A stretch of DNA of 62,579 nucleotides. Origin: Candidatus Methanoperedens sp. Lineage in GTDB: Archaea > Halobacteriota > Methanosarcinia > Methanosarcinales > Methanoperedenaceae. The stretch lies in the NCBI GenBank assembly GCA_028715885.1, contig JAQUQX010000007.1, forward strand, positions 1 through 62,579, written 5' to 3'. The notes beneath the pieces were generated by a model that saw only the letters and a program-made list of their open reading frames with translations, did not search any database and had not been told where the DNA came from. The stretch's first letter is position 1. Each line of letters begins with the position of its first letter. Positions 35,725 through 44,893 of this stretch are shown here, piece by piece. Position numbers and translations under genes: made by a program.

Positions 35725-37599
35725 ATGAATATTATAAAATCTGGGCGTTTACTGAGTGGAGTTTCGAAGGCTATCTCTAAAAGAACCACTCTAAAAAGAA
35801 CATTATTTTATCTAACTTTCGACTCGCTCTTCATCGCTATCTCAATATACGCAGCATTTTACCTGCGCTTCGAAGGCAAAATTCCAGAAAACTTTATCGA
35901 GAGCATGGACATTTTTATATTACTTGCTCTTTTAGTTAAAGTTTCCTCACTTTATTACGAAGGATTATATAAAGTAAGCTGGACGTATATGAGCCTCAAG
36001 GAGCTTTTATCTCTGGTGAAAAGCTTATCTATTGCCTCGTTTTTCTTCGGAACAATTCTTTTCTTCTTTCGAACATCCCCCCTCTTTGTAGCATTCCCCA
36101 GGTCTATACTGATTATAGACTACATGCTGACCATTTTCTTTCTGGGGAGCTTTAGGGGCTCCAAGAGAATTTACCTCCAATACACTGGACGAATGCCGGG
36201 AAAGGGAGAAAAAGTTCTGATAATAGGGGCAGGGAATACGGGCGAGCAGATTGTCAGGAGCATGTTAACTTCCGGTGATTACTTTCCTGTTGGATTTCTG
36301 GATGATGATTTGGGGAAAATAGGTTCGACTATCCATGGCATAAAGGTGCTGGGTAAACGTGAGGAAATGGCAAAGTTCGTAAAAGAACATGAAGTGGAAA
36401 GTATTTTAATAGCTATGCCTTCAGCCCCCCCAAGAGTAATAAGAGAAACTGTCGATATTGGGAGAACTGCAGGAATAAAAAAATTAAAAATAATCCCAAG
36501 TTTGCGGGAAATAATTTCAGGTAAGGTTACCCTTGCTGCTATTAAAGAGATCGAACTGGAAGACCTTTTAGGCAGGGAGCAGGTAGAAATTGATACAGAA
36601 GCTATTGGGAGCTATCTGGATGGGAAAACTATCCTTGTGACGGGAGCGAGCGGTTCAATAGGCTCTGAGCTATGTAAACAGATTTTAAAATTTAATCCAA
36701 AGAATCTACTTGCATTGGATCAGGATGAAACAGGTCTATTCTGGTTAAAGCGAAATATAGATGACTCCAGACTATTATCAGTTGTTGGGAATATAAAGGA
36801 CACCAATAAAATAGACAGGCTTTTTTGTGAATCCAAACCACATGTTGTTTTTCATGCAGCAGCATATAAGCATGTGCCAGTCATGGAAGAACATCCCGAT
36901 GAGGCAGTAAAAAATAATGTTTTCGGAACTCAGATAGTGGGTGAAGCTTCTTTAAAATATGGGACTGAAAAGTTTATTCTTGTATCCACCGATAAGGCTG
37001 TGAATCCCACATCTATAATGGGCGCTACTAAAAGGCTGGCTGAAAAGGTCATTGTGGAGTTAAATAAGAAAAACAATACGACGTTCGCTGCGGTAAGGTT
37101 CGGAAATGTCCTGGGAAGCAGAGGCAGCGTTGTTCCTATATTTAAAGAGCAAATAATGAAAGGGGGGCCTGTTGAAGTCACTCATCCTGAGATAAAGAGG
37201 TATTTCATGGTGACCTCCGAAGCTGCTCTGTTGATTCTTCAGGCTGGAGCAATGGCAGAAGGCGGGGAGGTTTTTGTGTTGGATATGGGGGAGCCTGTGA
37301 AGATCATTGACCTTGCAAGGGAGATGATACGACTATCAGGCTTTGAACCTGACCGGGATATCCCTGTGATTTTCACAGGTCTGCGGCGTGGCGAGAAACT
37401 TTATGAAGACCTGTTAACTGCAGAAGAAGGAGTAGATTCAACCTGTCATAAGAAGATTTTCAAAGCCAGGTTAAATCCGAAAAATGGTGGACTTTCAGAG
37501 GATTTGGACAAGTTAAGGGAAATATGTGAAGAGAGAAAGAGTGAGGAAATAATTTCACTTATGCGCACGATGATTCCCACATACAATCCCGCAAGATAA
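35725..37599 (+). CDS. Membrane UDP-GlcNAc 4,6-dehydratase (WbpM/CapD large type)
   Basis: A 624-residue protein. Four to five N-terminal membrane segments (to about residue 135), a first Rossmann domain with IIGAGNTGEQIV, then a catalytic SDR domain with VTGASGSIGSELCKQ, DQDETGLFW and STDKAVNPTSIMGATKR. In this large class the usual catalytic Tyr is Met, as here (SIMGATK), so the variant is normal for WbpM. It makes UDP-4-keto-6-deoxy-GlcNAc for the reductase at 34166. It ends a compact cluster; 160 nt of unusual DNA follow. Confidence 0.92.
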   Translation: MNIIKSGRLLSGVSKAISKRTTLKRTLFYLTFDSLFIAISIYAAFYLRFEGKIPENFIESMDIFILLALLVKVSSLYYEGLYKVSWTYMSLKELLSLVKSLSIASFFFGTILFFFRTSPLFVAFPRSILIIDYMLTIFFLGSFRGSKRIYLQYTGRMPGKGEKVLIIGAGNTGEQIVRSMLTSGDYFPVGFLDDDLGKIGSTIHGIKVLGKREEMAKFVKEHEVESILIAMPSAPPRVIRETVDIGRTAGIKKLKIIPSLREIISGKVTLAAIKEIELEDLLGREQVEIDTEAIGSYLDGKTILVTGASGSIGSELCKQILKFNPKNLLALDQDETGLFWLKRNIDDSRLLSVVGNIKDTNKIDRLFCESKPHVVFHAAAYKHVPVMEEHPDEAVKNNVFGTQIVGEASLKYGTEKFILVSTDKAVNPTSIMGATKRLAEKVIVELNKKNNTTFAAVRFGNVLGSRGSVVPIFKEQIMKGGPVEVTHPEIKRYFMVTSEAALLILQAGAMAEGGEVFVLDMGEPVKIIDLAREMIRLSGFEPDRDIPVIFTGLRRGEKLYEDLLTAEEGVDSTCHKKIFKARLNPKNGGLSEDLDKLREICEERKSEEIISLMRTMIPTYNPAR

Positions 37600-37759
37600 T
37601 CAGCATGATAGACGACGGCTCCCTTGCTCAGGGATAAAGTTTACTGCATCCCGCACATCGCCATCCTGCCTAAGGAGATTCTGCCTCCACCCCTCGGCGG
37701 CGCTTCCGTGGGGGTCTGAGGCTTGCCCCAGCGCATGAAACTATATTGATTTAGTTGTA
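37600..37759. other. GC-rich intergenic patch
   Basis: A 160-nt gap whose centre (about 37610-37735) is much GC-richer than both flanks. Neither strand encodes a recognisable domain; the plus strand has a short frame ending in LPPPLGGASVG and the minus strand a 31-codon frame. It contains CCCCTCGGCGG and GCGCTTCCGTGGGGG runs. It may be debris of a mobile element, but I cannot name one. Confidence 0.35.
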
Positions 37760-39820
37760 ATGCAAATTTTAATGGTGAAAATACCTATGTTGATAAAAAA
37801 TTACAAAGAAAATATTATAAAAACCAAATTTCTGGATTTGTTTATATCAAGCGCATTATTCCTGTTATCTTTTATCATCTCGTCATATTATTCAAACGTT
37901 ATCTTCGGAATCATGATCCTGTTATCTTTCGGTTTCGTCATTAATACGATTTTTATTAAATCCCGCAGCCTTTCGCTTACAGAGCACTTCATAGTGGGCG
38001 CAGGTATCGGACTTTTTACTTTAAACCTTTTAATGGCATCTCTGGTTTATTTGAATAAACCACAATTTTTTAAATATATCCTCTTGCTACTTTTTTTACT
38101 TGCTCTTGCAATCTCAGTAATTAAACGATATATAGTTGAGTTCAAGGGATATTATTTCAACAGAGATTATGTGTTCTCCTTGATCATCTTTGGCATGTTC
38201 TTTTTTGTATCTGTTGTGTTGAGACATGCTGATTTCAGGTTTCCTGACGAATACATGTATTTAAACAAAATTGTAGGCATAGTCTCAGGGGGATACATAA
38301 GCGACTATGCACAAGACAGGTATTTTTTACACTATTCATACTCTTCAATCTTAGAATTCGCCCCACTCACATTCAAATCTGTAGAAATTGCCTCACTGTT
38401 CTTCTTTTCAATGTCCCTAATCCCCACCTACCTTTTGGGGAAAGAATTGTTCAACAGGGAAGTTGGATGTTTTGCAGCTTTATTTCTGGCATTCAATCCA
38501 TCTTTTATTTTTCACTCAATCAGATTACTGCCTGAAGCACCTTTACTTTTTTTTATAACATCGTTTTTATACTTCTTTTATAAGTGGTCAAAAATAAGAA
38601 GCACAATTGACTTTTTTATCAGTTGTATCTTTCTCCTGCTCGCAATATTCGTCAAATTTCATGGTATTATTTTCCTTGGCATAGGTACTGTATATATATT
38701 ATTAAACTCAAATTTTAAATATTTAAAAAAGAATATAATATATTTATCAATTTTAATTGTTGCGCTTCTTTTATTAATAATTTGGAATTTGCACTACAAT
38801 TTATACTTGATCTTGTCGAGTCTGTTTTCAAGGATAGTAAATGAAATAAGTAATGATGTTATCTGGGTCGGGTATAAGGCGTACATAACATATTTTAGTC
38901 CAGACCTTTATTCAATGCCCTTTATCGTTTTATTTTTCTTCGGTACGGCAGCATTTTTGAAAGATTCATTCAATAAAAAGATTTTTTTACTTACGCCAAT
39001 AGCAATCTATATTATGTTCCTCTCCCTCACAGGTGGGCTTTTTGGTATAGGAGTTCGGAATTTCCTAGTAATAGTACCCCTCATGTCAATCATAGCCGCC
39101 TATGGAATAGTTCAACGCGAGAGGGTTAATCGTGGTGTTTTCTGGATTTTATTAAATCTATATTTGATAGCTTTAGCGATAATGGTCATATACGCCCCAA
39201 GATTTCCGCATTTAAACTTTGTATTGCCCGATTTACCTCTGTGGATTCGGGTTTTGACTTTCAGCGCAGCTTTTGCGGTAGTTTTATTAATGCTCCATGA
39301 TTGGAAAACCGAAAAATGGCAGAAAGCACAGTGTTTGATTATTTCTTTAGTTATTATTTCCTCCCTCCTCAACGCAAATTTTTTCATAAACATACAGGAA
39401 GGATACCCAGACCGTTCAAAGAGTGGAATATTAGAAGCTGGAAAATGGTTTTCAGAGAACACTCTCTCGAATGCCAGAATCCAATCAAGTACATGGGAAT
39501 TACCTTTCTGGATGGATACAAACACGAAATCAAATCCCGGGATGCGCTATCCCAAATCAACCATTTTAAGTTATTACGTTGACAGGATAACCTATGCGCC
39601 ACCTGCGAATGATGAACTTTTTTTAGAGAGGATAAAATATAAGGAAGTGGATTATATTGTTATATTCACAGACGAGCTCCTTACCACCAGCGATGATACC
39701 AGGGAGACTTATAAATATCTTCAAAAGTATGTACATGAAGCCCCCTCCGGAACAGAATTAGTTCATACAATGTTTAATAAAAACCAGAAAATCTTGTTCA
39801 GGGTTTATCAAGTAATTTAA
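37760..39820 (+). CDS. Polytopic GT-C glycosyltransferase-like protein (GT39/ArnT-like)
   Basis: A 686-residue protein with about twelve membrane segments. The first large extracytoplasmic loop carries FRFPDEYMYLNKIVG, the Asp-Glu pattern expected of lipid-phosphate-sugar dependent GT-C enzymes, followed by NPSFIFHSIRLLPEAPLLFF as in PMT_2/DUF2029-like proteins. The C-terminal 120 residues (from about TWELPFWMDTNTKSN) form a soluble outer domain. It would transfer a sugar from a polyprenyl-phosphate donor to a glycan or protein outside the cell. Several in-frame ATGs make the exact start uncertain. Confidence 0.72.
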   Translation: MQILMVKIPMLIKNYKENIIKTKFLDLFISSALFLLSFIISSYYSNVIFGIMILLSFGFVINTIFIKSRSLSLTEHFIVGAGIGLFTLNLLMASLVYLNKPQFFKYILLLLFLLALAISVIKRYIVEFKGYYFNRDYVFSLIIFGMFFFVSVVLRHADFRFPDEYMYLNKIVGIVSGGYISDYAQDRYFLHYSYSSILEFAPLTFKSVEIASLFFFSMSLIPTYLLGKELFNREVGCFAALFLAFNPSFIFHSIRLLPEAPLLFFITSFLYFFYKWSKIRSTIDFFISCIFLLLAIFVKFHGIIFLGIGTVYILLNSNFKYLKKNIIYLSILIVALLLLIIWNLHYNLYLILSSLFSRIVNEISNDVIWVGYKAYITYFSPDLYSMPFIVLFFFGTAAFLKDSFNKKIFLLTPIAIYIMFLSLTGGLFGIGVRNFLVIVPLMSIIAAYGIVQRERVNRGVFWILLNLYLIALAIMVIYAPRFPHLNFVLPDLPLWIRVLTFSAAFAVVLLMLHDWKTEKWQKAQCLIISLVIISSLLNANFFINIQEGYPDRSKSGILEAGKWFSENTLSNARIQSSTWELPFWMDTNTKSNPGMRYPKSTILSYYVDRITYAPPANDELFLERIKYKEVDYIVIFTDELLTTSDDTRETYKYLQKYVHEAPSGTELVHTMFNKNQKILFRVYQVI

Positions 39821-39834
39821 AAAATAGATAAAAA

Positions 39835-41247
39835 ATGAGCGTTATCAGAATTATAAAGAACATCAGTGCTTTAGCCCTTGGGGAGTTTATCACAAGGATT
39901 TTAAGCCTGATTTTGATAATTTACCTCGCAAGGTATTTGGGGGATGTTGGGTTTGGGCGTTATTCTTTCGCTTTTGCTTTTACCAGCTTGTTTCTGGTGT
40001 TGGTAGATCCCGGTGTGAACTCCCTTGTTATAAGAGATGTAGCAAGAGATAAAACTCTAACAAGCAGATACATGGGGAACATTCTGCTTTTGCGCTTGAT
40101 TTTATCTTCAATAGCATTTGTTTTTATCGTTGGGGTTATAAACTTAATGGATTATCCAAGAGATACAAAGCTTGTTGTGTACATAGTTGGGGTCTACGGC
40201 ATAATGACCTCTTTTTCACAGCTCACAAGATCGGTCTTCAGAGCCTTTGAAAAAATGGAATATGAGGCGCTGCTGAACATAATAGAAAGGCTCGTATTCG
40301 TTTCTTTGGGGATAGTGGTTTTATTGCTGGGATACGGGTTGATCGAGGTCGTTTCTGTCTTCTTAGTCGCTGGCGTTGCCAACATCATATTAAGCTTTTT
40401 TCTTACAGCTAAAAAATTTGCTACCCCAAAATTAGAATTGGACTTTAAGCTGTGGAAATATCTAATCAGGGAGGGGCTTCCTTTTGGCTTGGCTTTGATT
40501 TTCATAACTGTGTACATGAAGATAAACACGGTCATGCTCTCGGTCATGAAAGGGGATGCTGTAGTGGGATGGTATAATGCGGCATACCAGATACCGCTTG
40601 CAGTTTCTTTGATATCCTTTGCATTTATGGAGGCAATTTTCCCCACATTGTCTAGACTGCACGAGTCCTCAACTGAGTCGTTAATTTATGCCTACGAAAA
40701 ATCCTTCAAATTTTCATCAATCATAATCCTTCCAATAGCGCTAAGCATAACTCTTTTGTCGGAGAAAATAATATTGATTCTGTACGGAAAATTGTATGCT
40801 AGTTCTATCGTTGTCCTCCAGATTTTAGTATGGTTCACTGTTTTTGAGTTTCTTAGCTATCTTCTTTATGTGACCCTTGCATCTATAAATAGGCAGAGAT
40901 TGAACACCCTGAGTACTGGAATTTGTGCTGCTTTGAATATTTTATTAAATTTGATCTTGATACCTTCCTACAGTTTTATAGGGGCAGGCATCGCAACTGT
41001 AATAACCTATGTTGCCCTGTTCTCCATGAACTTCTACTTTGTATCGAAATATTTGTGCAAAATTTCAATAATCAAAGCAATGAATAAGCCAATCATAGCA
41101 ACTCTGGCTATGGGTTTTATATTATACCCCCTGAGAGATATGAATATCTTAGTTACAATACCTCTCGCTGGGCTGTTCTATATCCTTTCGCTTTATCTGA
41201 TAAAAGGACTCACGAAGGATGATATAAAGCTGTTCTACAGCCCATAG
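39835..41247 (+). CDS. Wzx-type oligosaccharide flippase (MATE/MOP superfamily)
   Basis: A 470-residue membrane protein with about 12-14 hydrophobic helices. N-terminal KNISALALGEFITRILSLI and YLARYLGDVGFGRYSFAFAF are characteristic of RfbX/Wzx transporters; later YMKINTVMLSVMKGDAVVGWYNAAY and ASINRQRLNTLSTGI. It would flip the lipid-linked oligosaccharide built by the GT4 enzymes. The 3' end overlaps that of the convergent glycosyltransferase gene by 13 nt. Confidence 0.9.
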   Translation: MSVIRIIKNISALALGEFITRILSLILIIYLARYLGDVGFGRYSFAFAFTSLFLVLVDPGVNSLVIRDVARDKTLTSRYMGNILLLRLILSSIAFVFIVGVINLMDYPRDTKLVVYIVGVYGIMTSFSQLTRSVFRAFEKMEYEALLNIIERLVFVSLGIVVLLLGYGLIEVVSVFLVAGVANIILSFFLTAKKFATPKLELDFKLWKYLIREGLPFGLALIFITVYMKINTVMLSVMKGDAVVGWYNAAYQIPLAVSLISFAFMEAIFPTLSRLHESSTESLIYAYEKSFKFSSIIILPIALSITLLSEKIILILYGKLYASSIVVLQILVWFTVFEFLSYLLYVTLASINRQRLNTLSTGICAALNILLNLILIPSYSFIGAGIATVITYVALFSMNFYFVSKYLCKISIIKAMNKPIIATLAMGFILYPLRDMNILVTIPLAGLFYILSLYLIKGLTKDDIKLFYSP

Positions 41248-42347
41248 AAATCTAAGATATTCTTCGATATTTCCTCAAATGTCGGCATTTCCATCAATGA
41301 TTTTTTCCCGTTCTTTCCCAGTTCTTCTCGTAGTGCTTTGTCTTTGCTCAGCTTCAGCATAGCATCTGCCAGTCCAGAAGGATCGCAGGGTTCCACTAAC
41401 ATACCATTTTCCCCATCTTTTAAGAGTTGAGGGATTCCTCCAACTTTGGTAGCAATTACAGGCTTTTCGAATTCAAAAGCCTCAATTATTACTCTGCCAT
41501 AACTTTCGGTTCTGGAAGCCAGGACAAGAATATCAGAACAGGATATTTCTTCCAGGGTTTTTTTATGATTTAGCATTCCTAGAAGTTTAGCATTCAGGTG
41601 GTTTTCATTGATAAAATCTTCGCAGTAGCTGTGCATAGGTCCACGACCGATTAGTTTTAGGGATATGTTATTTGATTGATACGAAGCGAGCTTGAAAGCC
41701 TCTAAAAGAATATCTATTCCTTTTATTCTGGTCAGTTCACCAACAAATAAAATGCTTGTCTCCTTTTCATATTCTTTTATATGCTTTTTCCTAATTTCAT
41801 TTACGAAAGGAATACGGGCAAGCGGCAGGGTAAGAATTTTTTGCGCAGGAATGTCAATCGAAATTAGCATTTCCTCGACTTTTTTCCCGAGAGCAAGGTA
41901 GCGGGGAGAGCAACCAACTTTTATCACCCATCTGAGAGGTAAATCTTTTGGAAATAAATCCTGCACGTCGATAATAACAGGTAGGCGAAACAGTAAGCTG
42001 AAAAGACATGCGCCGAGAGTTATGCTGGTACTGGAATGAGTATGTATCAGCTTTGGTCTATATCTCAGGAATATAAAGAATATGCTCAGGAAGGTAGCTG
42101 TTGGCAGGAAAATATACCTTAAGCTTTTATATATCGCATTATTTGGAACATATGTTTCCAGTAAATTCGGGATTGTTCTAAAAATATTGATGCCTTTTGT
42201 TTGTTCAACAGAACTAACATGGTAGGTCGTTAATACGATTACGTCCACGCATTCATTTAGATGCTGTGCTATCTGAAAAAAATGGACTGCGGCTCCTCCT
42301 GTGTATGGAGGATATAGAGGGGTTACTATTAGGATTCTCTCTTTAAT
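41235..42347 (-). CDS. GT4-family glycosyltransferase, predicted AUU start
   Basis: About 370 residues. The first conventional start (GTG at 42248) removes the N-terminal GT4 motif, but the frame continues upstream with ILIVTPLYPPYTGGAAVHFF up to the stop codon of the preceding gene at 42351-42353. Between that stop and the motif there is no ATG, GTG or TTG; ATT at 42347-42345 follows GGAGG (42360-42356) by 8 nt. Other landmarks: LIHTHSSTSITLG, FVGELTRIKGIDILLEAF, and RTESYGRVIIEAFEFEKPVIAT with EX7E. Cotranscribed with the next upstream GT4 gene (gap 3 nt), opposite to the main cluster. Confidence 0.87.
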   Translation of the reverse strand: MKERILIVTPLYPPYTGGAAVHFFQIAQHLNECVDVIVLTTYHVSSVEQTKGINIFRTIPNLLETYVPNNAIYKSLRYIFLPTATFLSIFFIFLRYRPKLIHTHSSTSITLGACLFSLLFRLPVIIDVQDLFPKDLPLRWVIKVGCSPRYLALGKKVEEMLISIDIPAQKILTLPLARIPFVNEIRKKHIKEYEKETSILFVGELTRIKGIDILLEAFKLASYQSNNISLKLIGRGPMHSYCEDFINENHLNAKLLGMLNHKKTLEEISCSDILVLASRTESYGRVIIEAFEFEKPVIATKVGGIPQLLKDGENGMLVEPCDPSGLADAMLKLSKDKALREELGKNGKKSLMEMPTFEEISKNILDFYGL

Positions 42348-42350
42348 ATC

Positions 42351-43466
42351 CTATACCTCCAACGAATTGTAAATCCTCTCAATACTCTTAGCAATCTCCA
42401 TCCAAGAATATTTTGTTTCAACGAGTTCTCTTCCATTTGTTCCCATCCTCTCCACCCCCTTTTTATCCTGCATTACTCCTATTATCGCATCAGCCAGCGC
42501 CTTCGTATCCATGGGTTTCACCACTAAACCTGTGTTATGTTTTTTAATATCCTCTGCCATGCCGACTATCTCGGTTGTCACAACCGGTCTTCCAGATGCT
42601 AATGCCTCAAGCAGTACAATTCCAAAACCCTCTTGAGATGCTGATATCGAAGGCAGGACGAATAGGTTGCAGTTTCTGTAGCACCAGGGGATTTTCTCAT
42701 TAGGGACATATCCGAGGAATTCAACATTATTTCCAAGACCCATAGAAGCGGCTTTTCTTTTATAGTACCCAAGCAGTTTTCCAGTACCACCTACTTTTAA
42801 TTTTACCCGTGGGATTTCTTTTTTTACCAGCTTCATTGCTTCCAATAGATATTCAAGTCCTTTATATCTGTGAAATTCATCTAACAAGCTTAAGAAAAAA
42901 ATTGTATCTTCGACTTTCGTATCCCCGGGCTTGAATCGTTCAATATCAACTCCAACCGGTACAATCTTGATTTTCTCCCTGTATGCCTTCAAGTGACCGG
43001 AGAACTCGATATAATTGTGATGGGAGATAATGATTTTACTTGCTCTATTTAAAACAATTTTAAGAGCAGTCCGGTTGTATGTCTTTGCAATATAGTTAGC
43101 GATACCTCTTCCAACAATGTCGTTGTGGTACGTCAAAACCAGCGGTTTTCTCTTAGCAGCCGAAACAACAGCGCTCCAATCCGCACTCCAGGGCGTGGGT
43201 AAATGCGTGTGAAGGACATCGAAATCCTCATTTAAAATATGAAAAGGCAAAGCAGGGGTGATATTGGTATTGGCAATCTTTCCGATAAACTCTAATCTTT
43301 TTTGTTTAATTTTATTTATTTCTTTTTTATTATATTTTGGTTCATTTGCACATATTATCTTGACTTCATGTCCCAATTTAACGAGTTCTCTGGAAAGGTA
43401 GCAGGTATAGTTCTCCACTCCGCCTATATACGGGTAAAACCTTGCTGGAGTTTGTAGTATTTTCAA
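42351..43466 (-). CDS. GT4-family glycosyltransferase
   Basis: A 371-residue GT4 enzyme: TPARFYPYIGGVENYTCYLS at the N-terminus, LHTHLPTPWSADWS, IVPVGVDIERFKPGD, FLSLLDEFHRYKGLEYLLEAM, and SQEGFGIVLLEALASGRPVVTT with EX7E. The TTG at 43466 is the start that keeps the whole GT4 N-terminus; a GGAG lies about 9 nt upstream. First gene of a two-gene minus-strand unit whose promoter lies in the 215-nt divergent gap before 43682. The YKGLEYLLEAM type is common in archaeal glycan loci. Confidence 0.88.
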   Translation of the reverse strand: MKILQTPARFYPYIGGVENYTCYLSRELVKLGHEVKIICANEPKYNKKEINKIKQKRLEFIGKIANTNITPALPFHILNEDFDVLHTHLPTPWSADWSAVVSAAKRKPLVLTYHNDIVGRGIANYIAKTYNRTALKIVLNRASKIIISHHNYIEFSGHLKAYREKIKIVPVGVDIERFKPGDTKVEDTIFFLSLLDEFHRYKGLEYLLEAMKLVKKEIPRVKLKVGGTGKLLGYYKRKAASMGLGNNVEFLGYVPNEKIPWCYRNCNLFVLPSISASQEGFGIVLLEALASGRPVVTTEIVGMAEDIKKHNTGLVVKPMDTKALADAIIGVMQDKKGVERMGTNGRELVETKYSWMEIAKSIERIYNSLEV

Positions 43467-43598
43467 AGCATGCTTCTCCTGAATCCTGAGGGAATAATAT
43501 CTTTAACTGTATTTAAATGCCTAACATCCATGGTTTTGCACTATTAGGAAAACGTCAGGTACCAAGATAATTATTTTCATATTCGAAGCATATTGGTG

Positions 43599-43613
43599 CT
43601 GATGAAACATCAG
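43599..43613. repeat. Small perfect hairpin in the divergent intergenic region
   Basis: CTGATG-AAA-CATCAG forms a 6-bp stem with a 3-nt loop in the 215-nt gap between the minus-strand glycosyltransferase unit and the first GlmU-like gene. Position and length leave open whether it is an operator or chance. The same gap also holds an ATTTAAATAC-like element near 43513-43522 that could be the minus-strand TATA box. Confidence 0.3.
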
Positions 43614-43681
43614 AATCCGTTTTGTTCTACAAATAGTTAGTTTTAAAATGTATTGGGAAGGTTATGGTATAGGAGAAATAT

Positions 43682-44887
43682 ATGAAAGCTGTAATTCTTG
43701 CGGCTGGAGAGGGACTGAGATGCCGACCTCTCACACTGACGCGCCCTAAAGTAATGCTTCCAGTGGCGAACAAGCCGATACTGGAATACATCATTGGAGC
43801 GCTGGCGCAGAACGATATAAAGGATATAATCCTGATAGTAGGGTACCAAAAGGAACGCATAATGGACTACTTCGGCGACGGCATAGCATTCGGGGTAAAC
43901 ATCAGCTATGTCGAACAGGGCGCCCAGCTCGGGACAGCACATGCAGTAAAGCTTGCAGAACCCTTGATAAATGAAAAGTTCCTTGTAGTGAATGGGGATA
44001 ATCTGATTGATGCAGATACTATTACTGACCTTATGACGGCAGCATCAGGCGATGCGACGCTTCTTACAGTAATACGCGAACAGACCATAGGATATGGCGT
44101 GGTATTGCAGGACAAGGGACGAATCACCCGAATCATAGAAAAGCCCAGGGAAAAAGTAAGCCATCTTGTAAATACGGGCATTTACTTGTTCTCTCCCTCA
44201 ATATTCAGCGAGATAGGCAGGACGCCGATTTCAGAAACAGGGGAATATGCGATCACAGACACCATCCAGAGGATGATAGACAGCGGCGCCCCTGTTACAC
44301 ATGTAACCACAAACGCTACATGGATTGATGCTCTGCACTCATGGGACTTATTGAAAGCAAATTCAATACTGCTCGGCAAATACGAAGGAACCCAGGCAGG
44401 AGCGGTGGAAAAGGGCGCAGTAATTGTCGGTGACGTGGCGGTAGGCGATAACTCTGTGATAAGGTCAGGTTCGTATATTGTAGGACCGGTTGTCATAGGC
44501 AGGAATTGCGATATTGGTCCAAATGCAACGATATTGCCATCGACTGCCATAGGGGATAATTGCAGGATAGGTTCATTCTCGGAAGTTGAAAACAGCATTG
44601 TCATGCATGATGCGCGTATAGGGATGGGTTCTTATGTCTCAAATTCGATAATCGGCGCCCATAATATTATCGGTTCTCATTTCAGCACCGAAGTGGGAAA
44701 GGATTTAAAGATTGAAATGAAAGGAATACTGCATCATGCAGAGGAGCTTGGCACAGTAATCGGCGATAGCAATACTGTTGGCATTCGGGTTTTAGTACTG
44801 GCAGGGAAAATGATTGCTACAGGCTGTTCTGTGGGTTCAGGGGTTACAATTTCGAGAGATATTCCACAGGATTCCACGGTTTTGTGA
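43682..44887 (+). CDS. GlmU-like bifunctional sugar-1-phosphate nucleotidylyltransferase (paralogue 1)
   Basis: A 401-residue archaeal GlmU-type protein. N-terminal nucleotidyltransferase with LAAGEGLRCRPLTLTRPK, QLGTAHAV and NGDNLIDADT; C-terminal left-handed beta-helix of hexapeptide repeats from about residue 245 (VIVGDVAVGDNSVIRSGSYI onward), ending in TVGIRVLVLAGKMIATG. Archaeal relatives acetylate glucosamine 1-phosphate and form UDP-GlcNAc, or act as dTDP-glucose pyrophosphorylases. Position just before glmS and glmM supports UDP-GlcNAc synthesis. A paralogue lies at 48104; which of them does which step cannot be told. Confidence 0.85.
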   Translation: MKAVILAAGEGLRCRPLTLTRPKVMLPVANKPILEYIIGALAQNDIKDIILIVGYQKERIMDYFGDGIAFGVNISYVEQGAQLGTAHAVKLAEPLINEKFLVVNGDNLIDADTITDLMTAASGDATLLTVIREQTIGYGVVLQDKGRITRIIEKPREKVSHLVNTGIYLFSPSIFSEIGRTPISETGEYAITDTIQRMIDSGAPVTHVTTNATWIDALHSWDLLKANSILLGKYEGTQAGAVEKGAVIVGDVAVGDNSVIRSGSYIVGPVVIGRNCDIGPNATILPSTAIGDNCRIGSFSEVENSIVMHDARIGMGSYVSNSIIGAHNIIGSHFSTEVGKDLKIEMKGILHHAEELGTVIGDSNTVGIRVLVLAGKMIATGCSVGSGVTISRDIPQDSTVL

Positions 44888-44893
44888 GGAAAA

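Noticed and set aside
36958-37040. Missing catalytic tyrosine in the WbpM-like protein
   Set aside because: Large membrane dehydratases of this type normally have Met in place of Tyr, so this is not a defect.
43595-43615. Possible box C/D RNA (TGATGA followed by CAGA)
   Set aside because: Only one C-like box with a mismatch and no D'/C' pair; better described as a small hairpin.
44888-44893. glmS ribozyme upstream of glmS
   Set aside because: The gap is only 6 nt and the upstream sequence codes for the GlmU-like protein.
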